Below, piece by piece: positions 1-6,099 of a stretch of DNA of 6,349 bases (position 1 is the stretch's first letter; the number at the start of each line of letters is the position of its first letter). The notes below the pieces were generated by a model. That model was not told where the DNA came from. It saw nothing but the letters and a program-made list of their open reading frames with translations, and ran no database searches. Source of the stretch: Prevotella sp. Its GTDB lineage: Bacteria; Bacteroidota; Bacteroidia; Bacteroidales; Dysgonomonadaceae. The position numbers and the translations under genes are program-made. The stretch is from contig JAISES010000243.1 in the NCBI GenBank assembly GCA_031263965.1, forward strand, positions 1 through 6,349, in the 5' to 3' direction.

Positions 1-105
1 AACGGACACAGCTCTATCAAATATGCTATTGAGCTGTACGCTAATAATTTCAAAGAACTATTGGGGTTAATAAACTCAAAAATAATTAAATATAAAAGAA
101 CTTAA
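1..105 (+). CDS. 3' end of an unidentified protein (partial at the window edge)
   Basis: Frame 1 is open from the first base to a TAA at 103-105 and encodes a 34-residue tail, NGHSSIKYAIELYANNFKEL followed by a Lys-rich end. The tail looks like one amphipathic helix and then a basic terminus. I do not recognise the family. In many Bacteroides relatives serC (phosphoserine aminotransferase) precedes serA, but this tail does not resemble the SerC C-terminus I know, so that order seems not to hold here. Only the extreme C-terminus is visible, and a short open frame at a window edge can arise by chance, so both the coding call and any function are uncertain. Confidence 0.45.
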   Translation, partial: NGHSSIKYAIELYANNFKELLGLINSKIIKYKRT

Positions 106-106
106 C

Positions 107-201
107 AGCCCTGCCTTTCTTTGGGGGGACTTGATAAATCATAATTATAAATATAAAAATACTCTCTGGATTCCTCCCTTTTGGGGAGGTAAGGAGGGGC
201 T
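107..201. repeat. Short inverted-repeat element upstream of serA
   Basis: The ends AGCCCTGCCTT (107-117) and AAGGAGGGGCT (191-201) are inverted copies of each other, 9 of 11 matching. Between them lies an A/T-rich core. Near the right end is a hairpin, CCTCCC (173-178), loop TTTTG, GGGAGG (184-189), directly followed by a second purine block. G/C-rich blocks of this kind between genes are familiar from Bacteroidota genomes. That this is a dispersed repeat is inference, because no second copy lies in the window. Confidence 0.4.
191..197 (+). promoter_or_regulatory. Shine-Dalgarno-like AAGGAGG ahead of serA
   Basis: AAGGAGG lies 12 bases before the serA ATG, slightly farther than the usual spacing. 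It is the only strong anti-SD match ahead of a gene in this window; the other leaders are A/T-rich. It falls inside the right end of the inverted-repeat element. The upstream CCTCCC (173-178) could pair either with GGGAGG (184-189) or with this purine tract, so accessibility might vary with folding. Function is inferred only. Confidence 0.4.
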
Positions 202-209
202 CTTAAATA

Positions 210-1130
210 ATGAAAGTATTAATAGCAACAGACAAACCATTTGCAGCCGAAGCTGTCAGCGGGATTAGGGAAGTAATAGAGAAAGCCGGATTCGAACTGG
301 TATTGCTCGAAAAATATACGGAGAAAAAGCAGTTATTGGATGCCGTAGCTAATGTAGAAGCTGCTATTATCCGTAGCGATATTTTCGATAAGGAAGTACT
401 GGACGCAGCAAAGAATATGAAAATTGTTGTACGTGCAGGGGCCGGTTTTGATAATATCGCCCTGGATGCCGCAACAGCAAATAATATTTGTGTAATGAAC
501 ACTCCGGGACAGAATGCCAATGCTGTGGCGGAACTTGCTCTTGGCATGGCTGTATACGCAGTGCGTAACTTGTATAATGGTACATCCGGAACCGAGTTGT
601 ATGGAAAGAAACTAGGCATTCATGCCTACGGAAACGTAGGGCGTAATGTATCCCGTATCGCCAAAGGTTTTGGAATGGAAGTTTATGCTTACGATCCGTT
701 CCTGCCTAAAGAGGCTATTGAGAAGGAAGGGGTTAAGACAGTGGATTCGGTTGAAGATTTGTATACTACCTGCCAGGTAGTGTCATTGCATATTCCTGCA
801 ACGGCCGAAACAAAGAACTCCATCAATTATGCCTTATTGAGTAAGATGCCGAAGAATGCTTTGCTTATCAACACAGCCCGCAAAGAGGTCATCGATGAAG
901 CTGAAATAGTGAAGTTGATGGAAGACCGTAAAGATTTCAAATATGTGACTGATATTATGCCGGGCAATCATGCCGGGATGCTGGAAAAATTCGGGGGAAG
1001 ATATTTTTCCACACCGAAAAAAATGGGAGCGCAGACATCTGAAGCAAACATAAATGCCGGTATTGCTGCGGCTAACCAGATTGTAGATTTCATTAAAAAT
1101 GGCAATCAACGTTTCAGGGTGAATAAATAA
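210..1130 (+). CDS. serA: D-3-phosphoglycerate dehydrogenase, short lysine type
   Basis: This cytoplasmic enzyme oxidises 3-phosphoglycerate to 3-phosphohydroxypyruvate with NAD+, the first step of the phosphorylated serine pathway. At 306 residues it has the D-2-hydroxyacid dehydrogenase fold and lacks the C-terminal ACT/regulatory domain of longer SerA proteins. The nucleotide-binding loop is HAYGNVGR (138-145), with Ala139 replacing the first Gly of GxGxxG; Asp162 after strand 2 fits NAD preference. NTARKE (221-226) carries the substrate/catalytic Arg224. Where most relatives have TPH, this protein has TPK (268-270), so Lys270 replaces the catalytic His. That is the hallmark of type III PGDH, known from Entamoeba histolytica and Bacteroides-like proteins. 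The match to Bacteroides SerA is recognised from memory along nearly the whole length. The start has an SD-like AAGGAGG 12 bases upstream, and the gene ends in a strong terminator. Alternative: another 2-hydroxyacid dehydrogenase, less likely. Confidence 0.93.
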   Translation: MKVLIATDKPFAAEAVSGIREVIEKAGFELVLLEKYTEKKQLLDAVANVEAAIIRSDIFDKEVLDAAKNMKIVVRAGAGFDNIALDAATANNICVMNTPGQNANAVAELALGMAVYAVRNLYNGTSGTELYGKKLGIHAYGNVGRNVSRIAKGFGMEVYAYDPFLPKEAIEKEGVKTVDSVEDLYTTCQVVSLHIPATAETKNSINYALLSKMPKNALLINTARKEVIDEAEIVKLMEDRKDFKYVTDIMPGNHAGMLEKFGGRYFSTPKKMGAQTSEANINAGIAAANQIVDFIKNGNQRFRVNK

Positions 1131-1150
1131 CCGAATGAAATATCCGGTAT

Positions 1151-1187
1151 AAAATACCCCTATGGTAATTCGTCGGGGTATTTTTTT
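1151..1187 (+). terminator. Intrinsic terminator of serA
   Basis: AAAATACCCC (1151-1160) and GGGGTATTTT (1175-1184) form a perfect 10-bp stem with a 14-base loop, running into a T tract to 1187. It starts 21 bases after the serA stop codon. The A run on the left flank could give weak termination on the opposite strand too. Confidence 0.87.
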
Positions 1188-1205
1188 ATTTCATATTATT
1201 TTATC

Positions 1206-1300
1206 GTTCAATTTCTTGCGTCATTGCGAGGGTTTACCCGAAGCAATCCAGTTACTTCCTTCCGGATTGCTTCGCCTTTCAGGCTCGCAATGACGGGAAA
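1206..1300. repeat. REP-like palindromic repeat, copy 1
   Basis: CGTCATTGCGAG (1219-1230) is perfectly inverted at 1284-1295, and CGAAGCAATCC (1239-1249) is perfectly inverted at 1264-1274, giving a two-tier stem around a 14-base loop. Between the tiers each arm holds a mini-hairpin: GGG-TTTA-CCC on the left (1230-1239) and CCT-TTC-AGG on the right (1275-1283). Outer TTTC/GAAA (1212-1215, 1297-1300) extends the symmetry. A partial second copy begins at 6100. It lies between convergent genes, where an extragenic palindrome is tolerated. Similar GTCATTGCGAG...GAAGCAATCC repeats occur in several bacterial phyla (general knowledge, not checked here). Confidence 0.8.
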
Positions 1301-1313
1301 GTCATAAAGCATT

Positions 1314-1360
1314 TTTGAAAAAAAGAACAAGAATACGGAATGATACTGTTTTCCGGTATT
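1314..1360 (-). terminator. Probable terminator of the trmH-family/DUF4359-like pair
   Basis: On the minus strand, 12 bases after the stop of the small downstream gene, AATACCGGAA (1360-1351) pairs with TTCCGTATT (1340-1332), with one bulged base and a 10-base loop. A T-rich run of seven T's follows a few bases later (about 1324-1318). The bulge and the gap before the T's make it weaker than the serA terminator. Confidence 0.45.
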
Positions 1361-1372
1361 GCGTAACATCTG

Positions 1373-1744
1373 TTAATTGTACTTGCTATTGAGGTAAAGA
1401 TCGACGCTGCTCGAAATAAAGACTTTGCCAAATATGCCGAACCCTATGATATGGGTGTCGTTATCCCATGCAACATTTGTAGTAGAAAAAAAGAGATAGT
1501 TTGTAGAATTGACGGACCTGATTATCGTTTGGTCTACAAATGGATTCCCTTGCATTAAACTTAGTGCGCTTCCGGAATAATTCCGTATATAATTATCAAA
1601 CTTAGCCTTTACCGCATTCTGATGTTTTTCCTGAGAAGGATTTGTCAGAACGGCAATAATCGCGATCAAAAGAAATACATACTTCTTTTTGAACCTGTGC
1701 TGATTCCTCCGTTTATATAATTCTGCGTATTTATCTACTTCCAT
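1373..1744 (-). CDS. Small membrane-anchored protein, DUF4359-like
   Basis: A 123-residue protein of unknown function. A basic N-terminus (Lys/Arg-rich, residues 5-21) precedes one hydrophobic segment, VFLLIAIIAVL (23-33), ending in TNPSQEKHQ (34-42). That layout suggests an N-in anchor with the rest in the periplasm; an uncleaved or cleaved signal peptide cannot be told apart. The C-terminal part has NYLFFS (82-87) and a Gly-rich GFGIFGKVFI (101-110). The arrangement TNPS, then NYL(L/F)FS, then GxxGxxF matches my recollection of DUF4359 proteins, whose function is unknown. The ATG overlaps the end of the methyltransferase gene by 10 bp (ATGGAAGTAG, where TAG is the upstream stop), and a purine-rich GAGGAAATGAG lies just ahead, so translation is probably coupled. 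Family call moderate; coding call good. Confidence 0.75.
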   Translation of the reverse strand: MEVDKYAELYKRRNQHRFKKKYVFLLIAIIAVLTNPSQEKHQNAVKAKFDNYIRNYSGSALSLMQGNPFVDQTIIRSVNSTNYLFFSTTNVAWDNDTHIIGFGIFGKVFISSSVDLYLNSKYN

Positions 1745-2499
1745 AACTCATTTCCTCTTCGTCTGAATTCGGCACATATTATTGCTGTGGCTATGGCTAC
1801 GTTCAACGATTCCGATGTCTGTAGCCCTGCCGGATAATTTGGTATATATAGTTTTCTGCTGATGAGTTTTTCTATTTCGGGACGTATGCCATTTCCTTCG
1901 TTTCCCATAACTATAATCCCGTGTGGGGTTGTCTCTTGTTCGTACATGTTTTTACCATCAAGAAAAGTGCCGTATACAGGCATATCTTTATTTTTATTCA
2001 GAAAACCGGCTAAGCCGACATAATGTACATTTACGCGGATTAAGGCTCCCATGGTCGCCTGCACTACTTTAGGGTTGTATATATCGGCTGTGTCGTGCGA
2101 GCAAAATATATTTCTTATCCCGTACCAATCGGCTAGCCTGACTATTGTTCCCATATTTCCCGGATCTTGTATTCCGTCCAAGGCTAAGACTAGTTGTCCT
2201 TCTATATCTTCTACGTCATCTCTTTTCGGCTGAACGAAGATTCCCAGGGCTTGTTGCGGGTTTTGAAGAAAACTGGCATGTGCCAGTTGGCTATCATTAA
2301 CCTCTATTACTTCGTCTATATCACTTATATCTGTTGCCGCCAGAAAAGAGGGGGTTGCCACCAGTATCCGGCACTTGAGATGAGGCAGGAGGTCGCATAC
2401 CAGCTTATTCCCTTCAGCTACGAACGTGCCGTATTCCGAACGGTATTTTTTATCTTTTAGCGAACGTATATATTTCAGTTTATTTTTGCTTAAACTCAT
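1735..2499 (-). CDS. SpoU/TrmH-family RNA 2'-O-ribose methyltransferase
   Basis: A 254-residue cytoplasmic enzyme expected to transfer a methyl group from S-adenosylmethionine to a ribose 2'-OH in tRNA or rRNA, using the trefoil-knot SPOUT fold. The N-terminal part (about 20-90, with YGTFVAEGNKLV at 23-34) matches the SpoU substrate-binding domain. All three SpoU motifs are present: motif 1 at 115-123 (Asn115, Arg121, Ala123), motif 2 MGNEGNG (198-204) and motif 3 from IP (219-220) to SLNVAIATAI (231-240). Motif 3 has an unusually long link (NYPAGLQTSE) between IP and SLN. Length and domain order are normal for the family. The substrate nucleotide cannot be assigned, so no symbol is given; RlmB-like or TrmH-like roles are both possible. 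The leader before ATG is A/T-rich with no SD, as is usual in Bacteroidota. It is divergent from the TamL-like gene and overlaps the small gene downstream. Confidence 0.9.
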   Translation of the reverse strand: MSLSKNKLKYIRSLKDKKYRSEYGTFVAEGNKLVCDLLPHLKCRILVATPSFLAATDISDIDEVIEVNDSQLAHASFLQNPQQALGIFVQPKRDDVEDIEGQLVLALDGIQDPGNMGTIVRLADWYGIRNIFCSHDTADIYNPKVVQATMGALIRVNVHYVGLAGFLNKNKDMPVYGTFLDGKNMYEQETTPHGIIVMGNEGNGIRPEIEKLISRKLYIPNYPAGLQTSESLNVAIATAIICAEFRRRGNELWK

Positions 2500-2628
2500 A
2501 AATTTTTATTTATTACTCATAACTTCAAGTCTGTTACATCCAGAGTCTAAGAAATAGTTTCTGAGGTTTCAAATGGCTGTATGATGAAGTTTCATTCTTT
2601 TGTTTTTGATTATCCGTTCTTTTTACAA

Positions 2629-2636
2629 CAAAACTA
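2629..2636 (-). promoter_or_regulatory. Candidate -7 box (TAGTTTTG) for the methyltransferase operon
   Basis: The minus strand reads TAGTTTTG, matching the Bacteroidota -7 consensus TAnnTTTG. It would give a leader of about 120 bases before the methyltransferase ATG. No clear TTTG -33 box lies at the expected spacing, so the call is weak. Confidence 0.3.
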
Positions 2637-2658
2637 CAAAAAGAAACAATTAAAACCC

Positions 2659-2666
2659 TAAATTTG
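2659..2666 (+). promoter_or_regulatory. Candidate -7 box (TAAATTTG) for the TamL-like gene
   Basis: TAAATTTG matches TAnnTTTG and lies 40 bases before the ATG at 2707, implying a leader of roughly 34 bases. A TTTG -33 element is not evident about 20 bases upstream. Placement in the divergent gap supports it. Confidence 0.4.
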
Positions 2667-2706
2667 CCGTTCATTTGATATATAGTTTTCTGTTAGTGCG
2701 TTTTCA

Positions 2707-5115
2707 ATGAAGAGTAAATCAGTCGTTTTTTTTGTAATTATAATATTTTGCGTTGTTCTGGTACAGTCGTGTAGTACTACGAAATTTGTACCCGACGGCG
2801 AGTATCTGCTTGCCACCGCTACCGTAAAAAGCGATAAGGAAGTTATTCCTGTAATGGAAATGGAAACGTATATAAAGCAAAAGCCTAATTTCAAAACATT
2901 TGCTCTCTTTAAATTGCCTCTTTTTTTATATAACCTTTCAGGTAAAGATACTACTAAATGGATAAACAGAACATTGCGTAGCGGAGGTGATCCTCCTGTT
3001 ATTTATGACAGTACAATGTTAGACCGGACGGTTGTTGATCTGAAACGTATGATGACAAACAAAGGCTATTTGAATGCGACGGTTACTCCTATTGTAAAAT
3101 TGAATAAGAAGAAGGCAAGGGTTGTTTATGATATTAAGGCAGGTGAACCTTACCGTATCGGCAATTATAAGATAGCAGTAAGCGATACTGTGTTGCCAAA
3201 GCGAGATCTGCCCGTACCATCCGAACCATTGCATACAGGCAGGAGTAGAAGTAATCTGACGATGGATATCGACTCTGTATTGTACCGGAATACTCTGGTT
3301 CAGAAGAATTCTTTATTCGATCTTGATAAGCTGGATATGGAACGTGACAGGATAACTTCTGTTTTACGCCGTACAGGCTATTATGCCTTTAATAAAGAGT
3401 ATATAGGATTCGAAGCCGATACTACGCAGGGAAACAACAAAGTCGATTTGGATCTTACCATTTATCCGTATTCGGAACGGACGCAGGCCGGCTATTTGAT
3501 AGAAACGCCCCATCGTCAATATGTAATAAAAGACGTAGAATTGTTGGTCGACTATAATCCGCTTGAAGATGGCAGTATCAATGAATATGTGTCTACAAGC
3601 GTGTATGAAAGAAATGGCTATAAGATAAAATATGGCGTAAGAGGGGAGTATATCAAACCTCAGATAATATTGGATAATTGCTATGTGATACCGGGAGCCT
3701 TGTATAACGAAACTATGACCTCTCTCTCATACAGCGCCTTATCTCAGTTGCAGATGTTAAAGAATGTAAATATCAGTTATACTGTCATCTGGGAAAATGA
3801 TTCTACAAAATTGCATTGTGTAATAACCTGCGTGTCGGATAAAAAGCAGGGCATATCTGCTGAAGTGGAAGGAACAAATTCGGATGGATATTTAGGGGTT
3901 GGTGCTGGATTAGGATATTTACATAGAAATATATTCAAAGGTTCTGAATTATTTAATGTTAAGCTCAGGGGTTCTTACGAAGCTATTACTCCCGATTTTG
4001 CCAATTTTGCAGATAATTATTTCGAAATAGGAGGCGAAGTATCCGTTACTTTCCCCCGTTTTATGTTCCCTTTTCTGAATAAAGATTTCAGCCGGAGTAT
4101 TCATGCATCTACACAGTACAACTCCAGTTATACATTTCAGCGGCGTCCGGGTTATTTCACCAGGACAGTATTGGCTACAGGAGTTAAATATATATGGCAG
4201 GATAGAAGATTGTCGTTGAACAGGCACATATTCGACCTCATAAATGTAAGTTATATTCATTTGCCAAAGAATAGCTTAAATCAACAATTTATTAAAAAAT
4301 TGACCGCTGCCGCCAGACGATATAGTTTCGAAGACCATTTTATATTAAGTACGGGTTATACTTTCTCCAGAAGCAACGTTGCCAGCCCAACCAGGCGAGG
4401 GCAACCGATATATTCCCTGAGGGCTTCCGTCGAAGCAGCGGGTAATCTGTTGGCATTAGCAGCCAGGCTGACTGGCGCAAAGGCTGATGAATTAGGATCG
4501 AAGGAGATTTTTGAAACGAACTTTGCCCAATATGCACGAGGTATAGTAGATTATAGCCGTACCTATCAGGTGGATGAGAAAAATTCAATAGCATGGCATG
4601 CCGGAGGCGGACTGATTTATCCGTATGGAAACAGTAAACAAACACCTATTCAGAAAAGGTTTTTCTCCGGTGGCGCCAATAGTGTAAGAGGGTGGGCCAT
4701 CCGTGAACTCGGGCCGGGTTCATATTATTTTACGCCGTCTTCATCTGACGACAAAGATAATTTCTATTATCATTCGGGTGATATCCGTTTTGATGCCAGT
4801 ATAGAATACCGGAGTAAACTGTTTTGGGTCGTGGAATTAGGCGCATTTGTCGATGCCGGAAATATCTGGACTATAAAGCCGTATGAAGATCAGCTTCGAG
4901 GGGCATTTAAGTTGAATCAGTTCTATAAAGAGATTGCTGCGGCTTGGGGATTAGGGCTGCGTTTCGATTTTGATTTTGTTCTTATACGCCTCGATGGGGG
5001 ATGGAAAGCCTATGATCCATCCGGTCAGCCGGGGAAGACAAAGTGGCCGGTAAAAGAACCTTTCAAGTTCAATGAGAACTTCGCCTGGCATATTGCTGTG
5101 GGCTATCCGTTCTGA
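2707..5115 (+). CDS. tamL: TamL-like outer-membrane lipoprotein (BamA/TamA, Omp85 superfamily)
   Basis: An 802-residue outer-membrane assembly protein. Residues 1-21 form a lipoprotein signal peptide with hydrophobic core 6-19 and lipobox VQS-Cys22, so the mature N-terminus is probably lipidated; TKFVPDGEYLL (25-35) follows. POTRA-like repeats are visible at about 82-156 (MMTNKGYLNA at 115-124), 201-254 (RRTGYYAF at 221-228) and 272-381 (SALSQLQMLKNVNISY at 343-358). From about 383 the alternating strands of a 16-strand-type barrel begin. SGGANSVRGW (654-663) holds the Omp85 loop-6 Arg661-Gly662 motif, and the protein ends in Phe802, the usual barrel-recognition residue. BamA and TamA are not normally lipidated, whereas TamL of Bacteroidota is, which guides the call. 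A tamB partner is not adjacent. It is divergent from the methyltransferase, probably from its own promoter. A lipid-anchored BamA paralogue is the main alternative. Confidence 0.9.
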   Translation: MKSKSVVFFVIIIFCVVLVQSCSTTKFVPDGEYLLATATVKSDKEVIPVMEMETYIKQKPNFKTFALFKLPLFLYNLSGKDTTKWINRTLRSGGDPPVIYDSTMLDRTVVDLKRMMTNKGYLNATVTPIVKLNKKKARVVYDIKAGEPYRIGNYKIAVSDTVLPKRDLPVPSEPLHTGRSRSNLTMDIDSVLYRNTLVQKNSLFDLDKLDMERDRITSVLRRTGYYAFNKEYIGFEADTTQGNNKVDLDLTIYPYSERTQAGYLIETPHRQYVIKDVELLVDYNPLEDGSINEYVSTSVYERNGYKIKYGVRGEYIKPQIILDNCYVIPGALYNETMTSLSYSALSQLQMLKNVNISYTVIWENDSTKLHCVITCVSDKKQGISAEVEGTNSDGYLGVGAGLGYLHRNIFKGSELFNVKLRGSYEAITPDFANFADNYFEIGGEVSVTFPRFMFPFLNKDFSRSIHASTQYNSSYTFQRRPGYFTRTVLATGVKYIWQDRRLSLNRHIFDLINVSYIHLPKNSLNQQFIKKLTAAARRYSFEDHFILSTGYTFSRSNVASPTRRGQPIYSLRASVEAAGNLLALAARLTGAKADELGSKEIFETNFAQYARGIVDYSRTYQVDEKNSIAWHAGGGLIYPYGNSKQTPIQKRFFSGGANSVRGWAIRELGPGSYYFTPSSSDDKDNFYYHSGDIRFDASIEYRSKLFWVVELGAFVDAGNIWTIKPYEDQLRGAFKLNQFYKEIAAAWGLGLRFDFDFVLIRLDGGWKAYDPSGQPGKTKWPVKEPFKFNENFAWHIAVGYPF

Positions 5116-5119
5116 TTTT

Positions 5120-5140
5120 GTACCTGTCGGTACTTTTGTT
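5120..5140 (+). terminator. Possible weak terminator after the TamL-like gene
   Basis: GTACC (5120-5124), loop TGTC, GGTAC (5129-5133), then TTTTGTT. It begins 5 bases after the stop codon. The stem is only 5 bp, so it may be inefficient. It overlaps a TACTTTTG sequence (5131-5138) that also fits a -7 box. Confidence 0.35.
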
Positions 5141-5168
5141 AAATAATCTTATCCTGTTGCCTAATTCA

Positions 5169-5176
5169 TAAATTTG
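5169..5176 (+). promoter_or_regulatory. Candidate -7 box (TAAATTTG) for the ECF sigma gene
   Basis: TAAATTTG fits TAnnTTTG about 100 bases before the ATG at 5272. It is identical to the -7 candidate ahead of the TamL-like gene. A second match, TACTTTTG, lies at 5131-5138. Neither has a good -33 TTTG at 19-21 bases, so neither is firm. Confidence 0.33.
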
Positions 5177-5271
5177 TTTTTCATTTGCACTATTACATGA
5201 TTTTTTATTAATAACTTCTAAAAAATAGCCTATAGAATAAACATTACTCTTTTTATTTAAAATATAAGAGA

Positions 5272-5862
5272 ATGGAAGAATTATTATCGATGACCGACGA
5301 GCAGTTGGTTTCCGGTTATTCTAATGGCAACAATCTTGCTTTTGATATTTTGTTGGATAGACACAAACAGGCTGTCTATACCTATATTTATTTCACTGTG
5401 CACAACAGGGAACTGGCAGAAGATATATTTCAGGAAACATTTATCAAGGCCATTGTCACCATCAAACAAGGGCGGTATACAGAAACAGGAAAGTTTCGCG
5501 CGTGGATATCGCGCATAGCTCATAATTTGATTATCGATCACTTTCGTCAGAAAAAGAATGAGAATACCGTTTCGAATGATGAGGCTACTGTCGACCTGCT
5601 GAATAATCCGTTGTTATGTGATGGAACTATTGAAGATGAAATAGTCAGATTGCAGATCACATCCGATATACGGAAGCTTATATCATTCCTTCCCGATAGT
5701 CAGCGTGAAGTGCTCGAAATGCGCTATTATCAGGACTTGAGTTTCAAGGAAATTGCAGAACAAACAGGAGTCAGCATCAATACAGCCTTGGGACGGATGC
5801 GTTATGCGATACTCAATATGCGCCGTATGGCCGAAGAATACGACATTGTGCTGACAATGTAA
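5272..5862 (+). CDS. ECF-type RNA polymerase sigma factor
   Basis: A 196-residue sigma-70-family factor with only regions 2 and 4, the extracytoplasmic-function type, which directs core RNA polymerase to a specific promoter set. Region 2 covers about 23-93: AFDILLDRH (23-31), the core-binding helix DIFQETFIKA (51-60) and the -10-reading segment KFRAWISRIAHNLIIDHFR (74-92). Region 4 covers about 133-185 with the -35-binding helix-turn-helix LSFKEIAEQTGVSINTALGR (156-175). A linker rich in Asn, Asp and Leu (97-120) separates them. It closely resembles a conserved Bacteroidales ECF factor I recognise by sequence but cannot name. No anti-sigma gene follows: the next 487 bases hold only repeats, so it may be free-standing or regulated by transcription. 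The leader AAAATATAAGAGA before ATG lacks a classical SD. The regulon cannot be inferred. Confidence 0.92.
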   Translation: MEELLSMTDEQLVSGYSNGNNLAFDILLDRHKQAVYTYIYFTVHNRELAEDIFQETFIKAIVTIKQGRYTETGKFRAWISRIAHNLIIDHFRQKKNENTVSNDEATVDLLNNPLLCDGTIEDEIVRLQITSDIRKLISFLPDSQREVLEMRYYQDLSFKEIAEQTGVSINTALGRMRYAILNMRRMAEEYDIVLTM

Positions 5863-5865
5863 AAT

Positions 5866-6014
5866 GAGGATGTATCAAAAGTAAAACTACACTATCAAAG
5901 TGTTACCCTCTTTGTCATTCTGAGTGAAACGAAGAATCTCATCCGGCAAGAAGAGATCCTTCACTCTGTTCAGGATGACAAAAAGAAACCAAAAATTACT
6001 TTTGAGACAGCATC
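5866..6014. mobile_element. MITE-like element with 19-bp terminal inverted repeats
   Basis: The left end GAGGATGTATCAAAAGTAA (5866-5884) and right end TTACTTTTGAGACAGCATC (5996-6014) are inverted copies, 16 of 19 matching. The right end, read inward, contains CTGTCTCAAAAGT, similar to ends I associate with IS1182/IS4-type transposons (recollection, not searched). The 149-bp interior encodes no transposase and holds an imperfect palindrome (5911-5982). No convincing target-site duplication is seen: flanks AAAT and TTAC differ. The element starts 3 bases after the sigma-factor stop codon. Confidence 0.55.
5911..5982. repeat. Imperfect palindrome, GTCATTCTGAG type
   Basis: Two 30-base arms (5911-5940 and 5953-5982) are inverted with about eight mismatches around a 12-base loop. 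The ends TTTGTCAT/ATGACAAA and inner ATCTC/GAGAT are exact. Its pattern GTCATT-CT-GAG ... CGAAG-AATC parallels the GTCATT-GC-GA ... GAAG-CAATC repeats at 1206 and 6100. No T tract follows on either strand, so it is not an evident terminator. Confidence 0.75.
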
Positions 6015-6047
6015 TTACTGATGTTTTGCAAGGCTTATTTCACCACG

Positions 6048-6074
6048 GCGGTACATGGATGTGCCGCAGCGTTT
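6048..6074 (+). terminator. GC-rich hairpin, possible terminator
   Basis: GCGGTACA (6048-6055) pairs with TGTGCCGC (6060-6067), eight pairs with one G-T, around loop TGGA. TTTTATT begins 4 bases later. It could terminate transcription from the sigma gene about 185 bases upstream, but the gap before the T's and the repeat-rich setting make it equally likely to be part of a repeat; the preceding TTTCACCACGG looks like a common repeat motif. Confidence 0.35.
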
Positions 6075-6099
6075 TATTAAAGAATACCGGTTTGATTAT

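Noticed and set aside
1..105. Partial gene as serC
   Set aside because: Gene order in Bacteroides relatives suggested it, but the 34 visible residues do not resemble the SerC C-terminus I know.
203..619. 138-codon open frame on the minus strand opposite serA
   Set aside because: It lies fully antisense to a strongly recognised enzyme, is Ala/Ser-rich as expected of a shadow frame, and shows no domain.
2500..2706. tRNA, riboswitch or small gene in the divergent gap
   Set aside because: The region is A/T-rich with only short dyads such as ATGAAGTTTCAT; no cloverleaf, conserved aptamer or credible open frame was found.
3949..4645. Two ~100-codon minus-strand frames opposite the TamL-like gene
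   Set aside because: Both lie within the barrel-coding part of the + strand gene, have atypical Cys/His/Arg-rich composition and no recognisable motif.
5911..5982. Palindrome as terminator of the sigma gene
   Set aside because: No T run follows on either strand and the arms have about eight mismatches; it fits a dispersed repeat better.
5862..6018. Target-site duplication around the MITE-like element
   Set aside because: Flanking bases AAAT and TTAC differ, and no shifted boundary gave a matching direct repeat.
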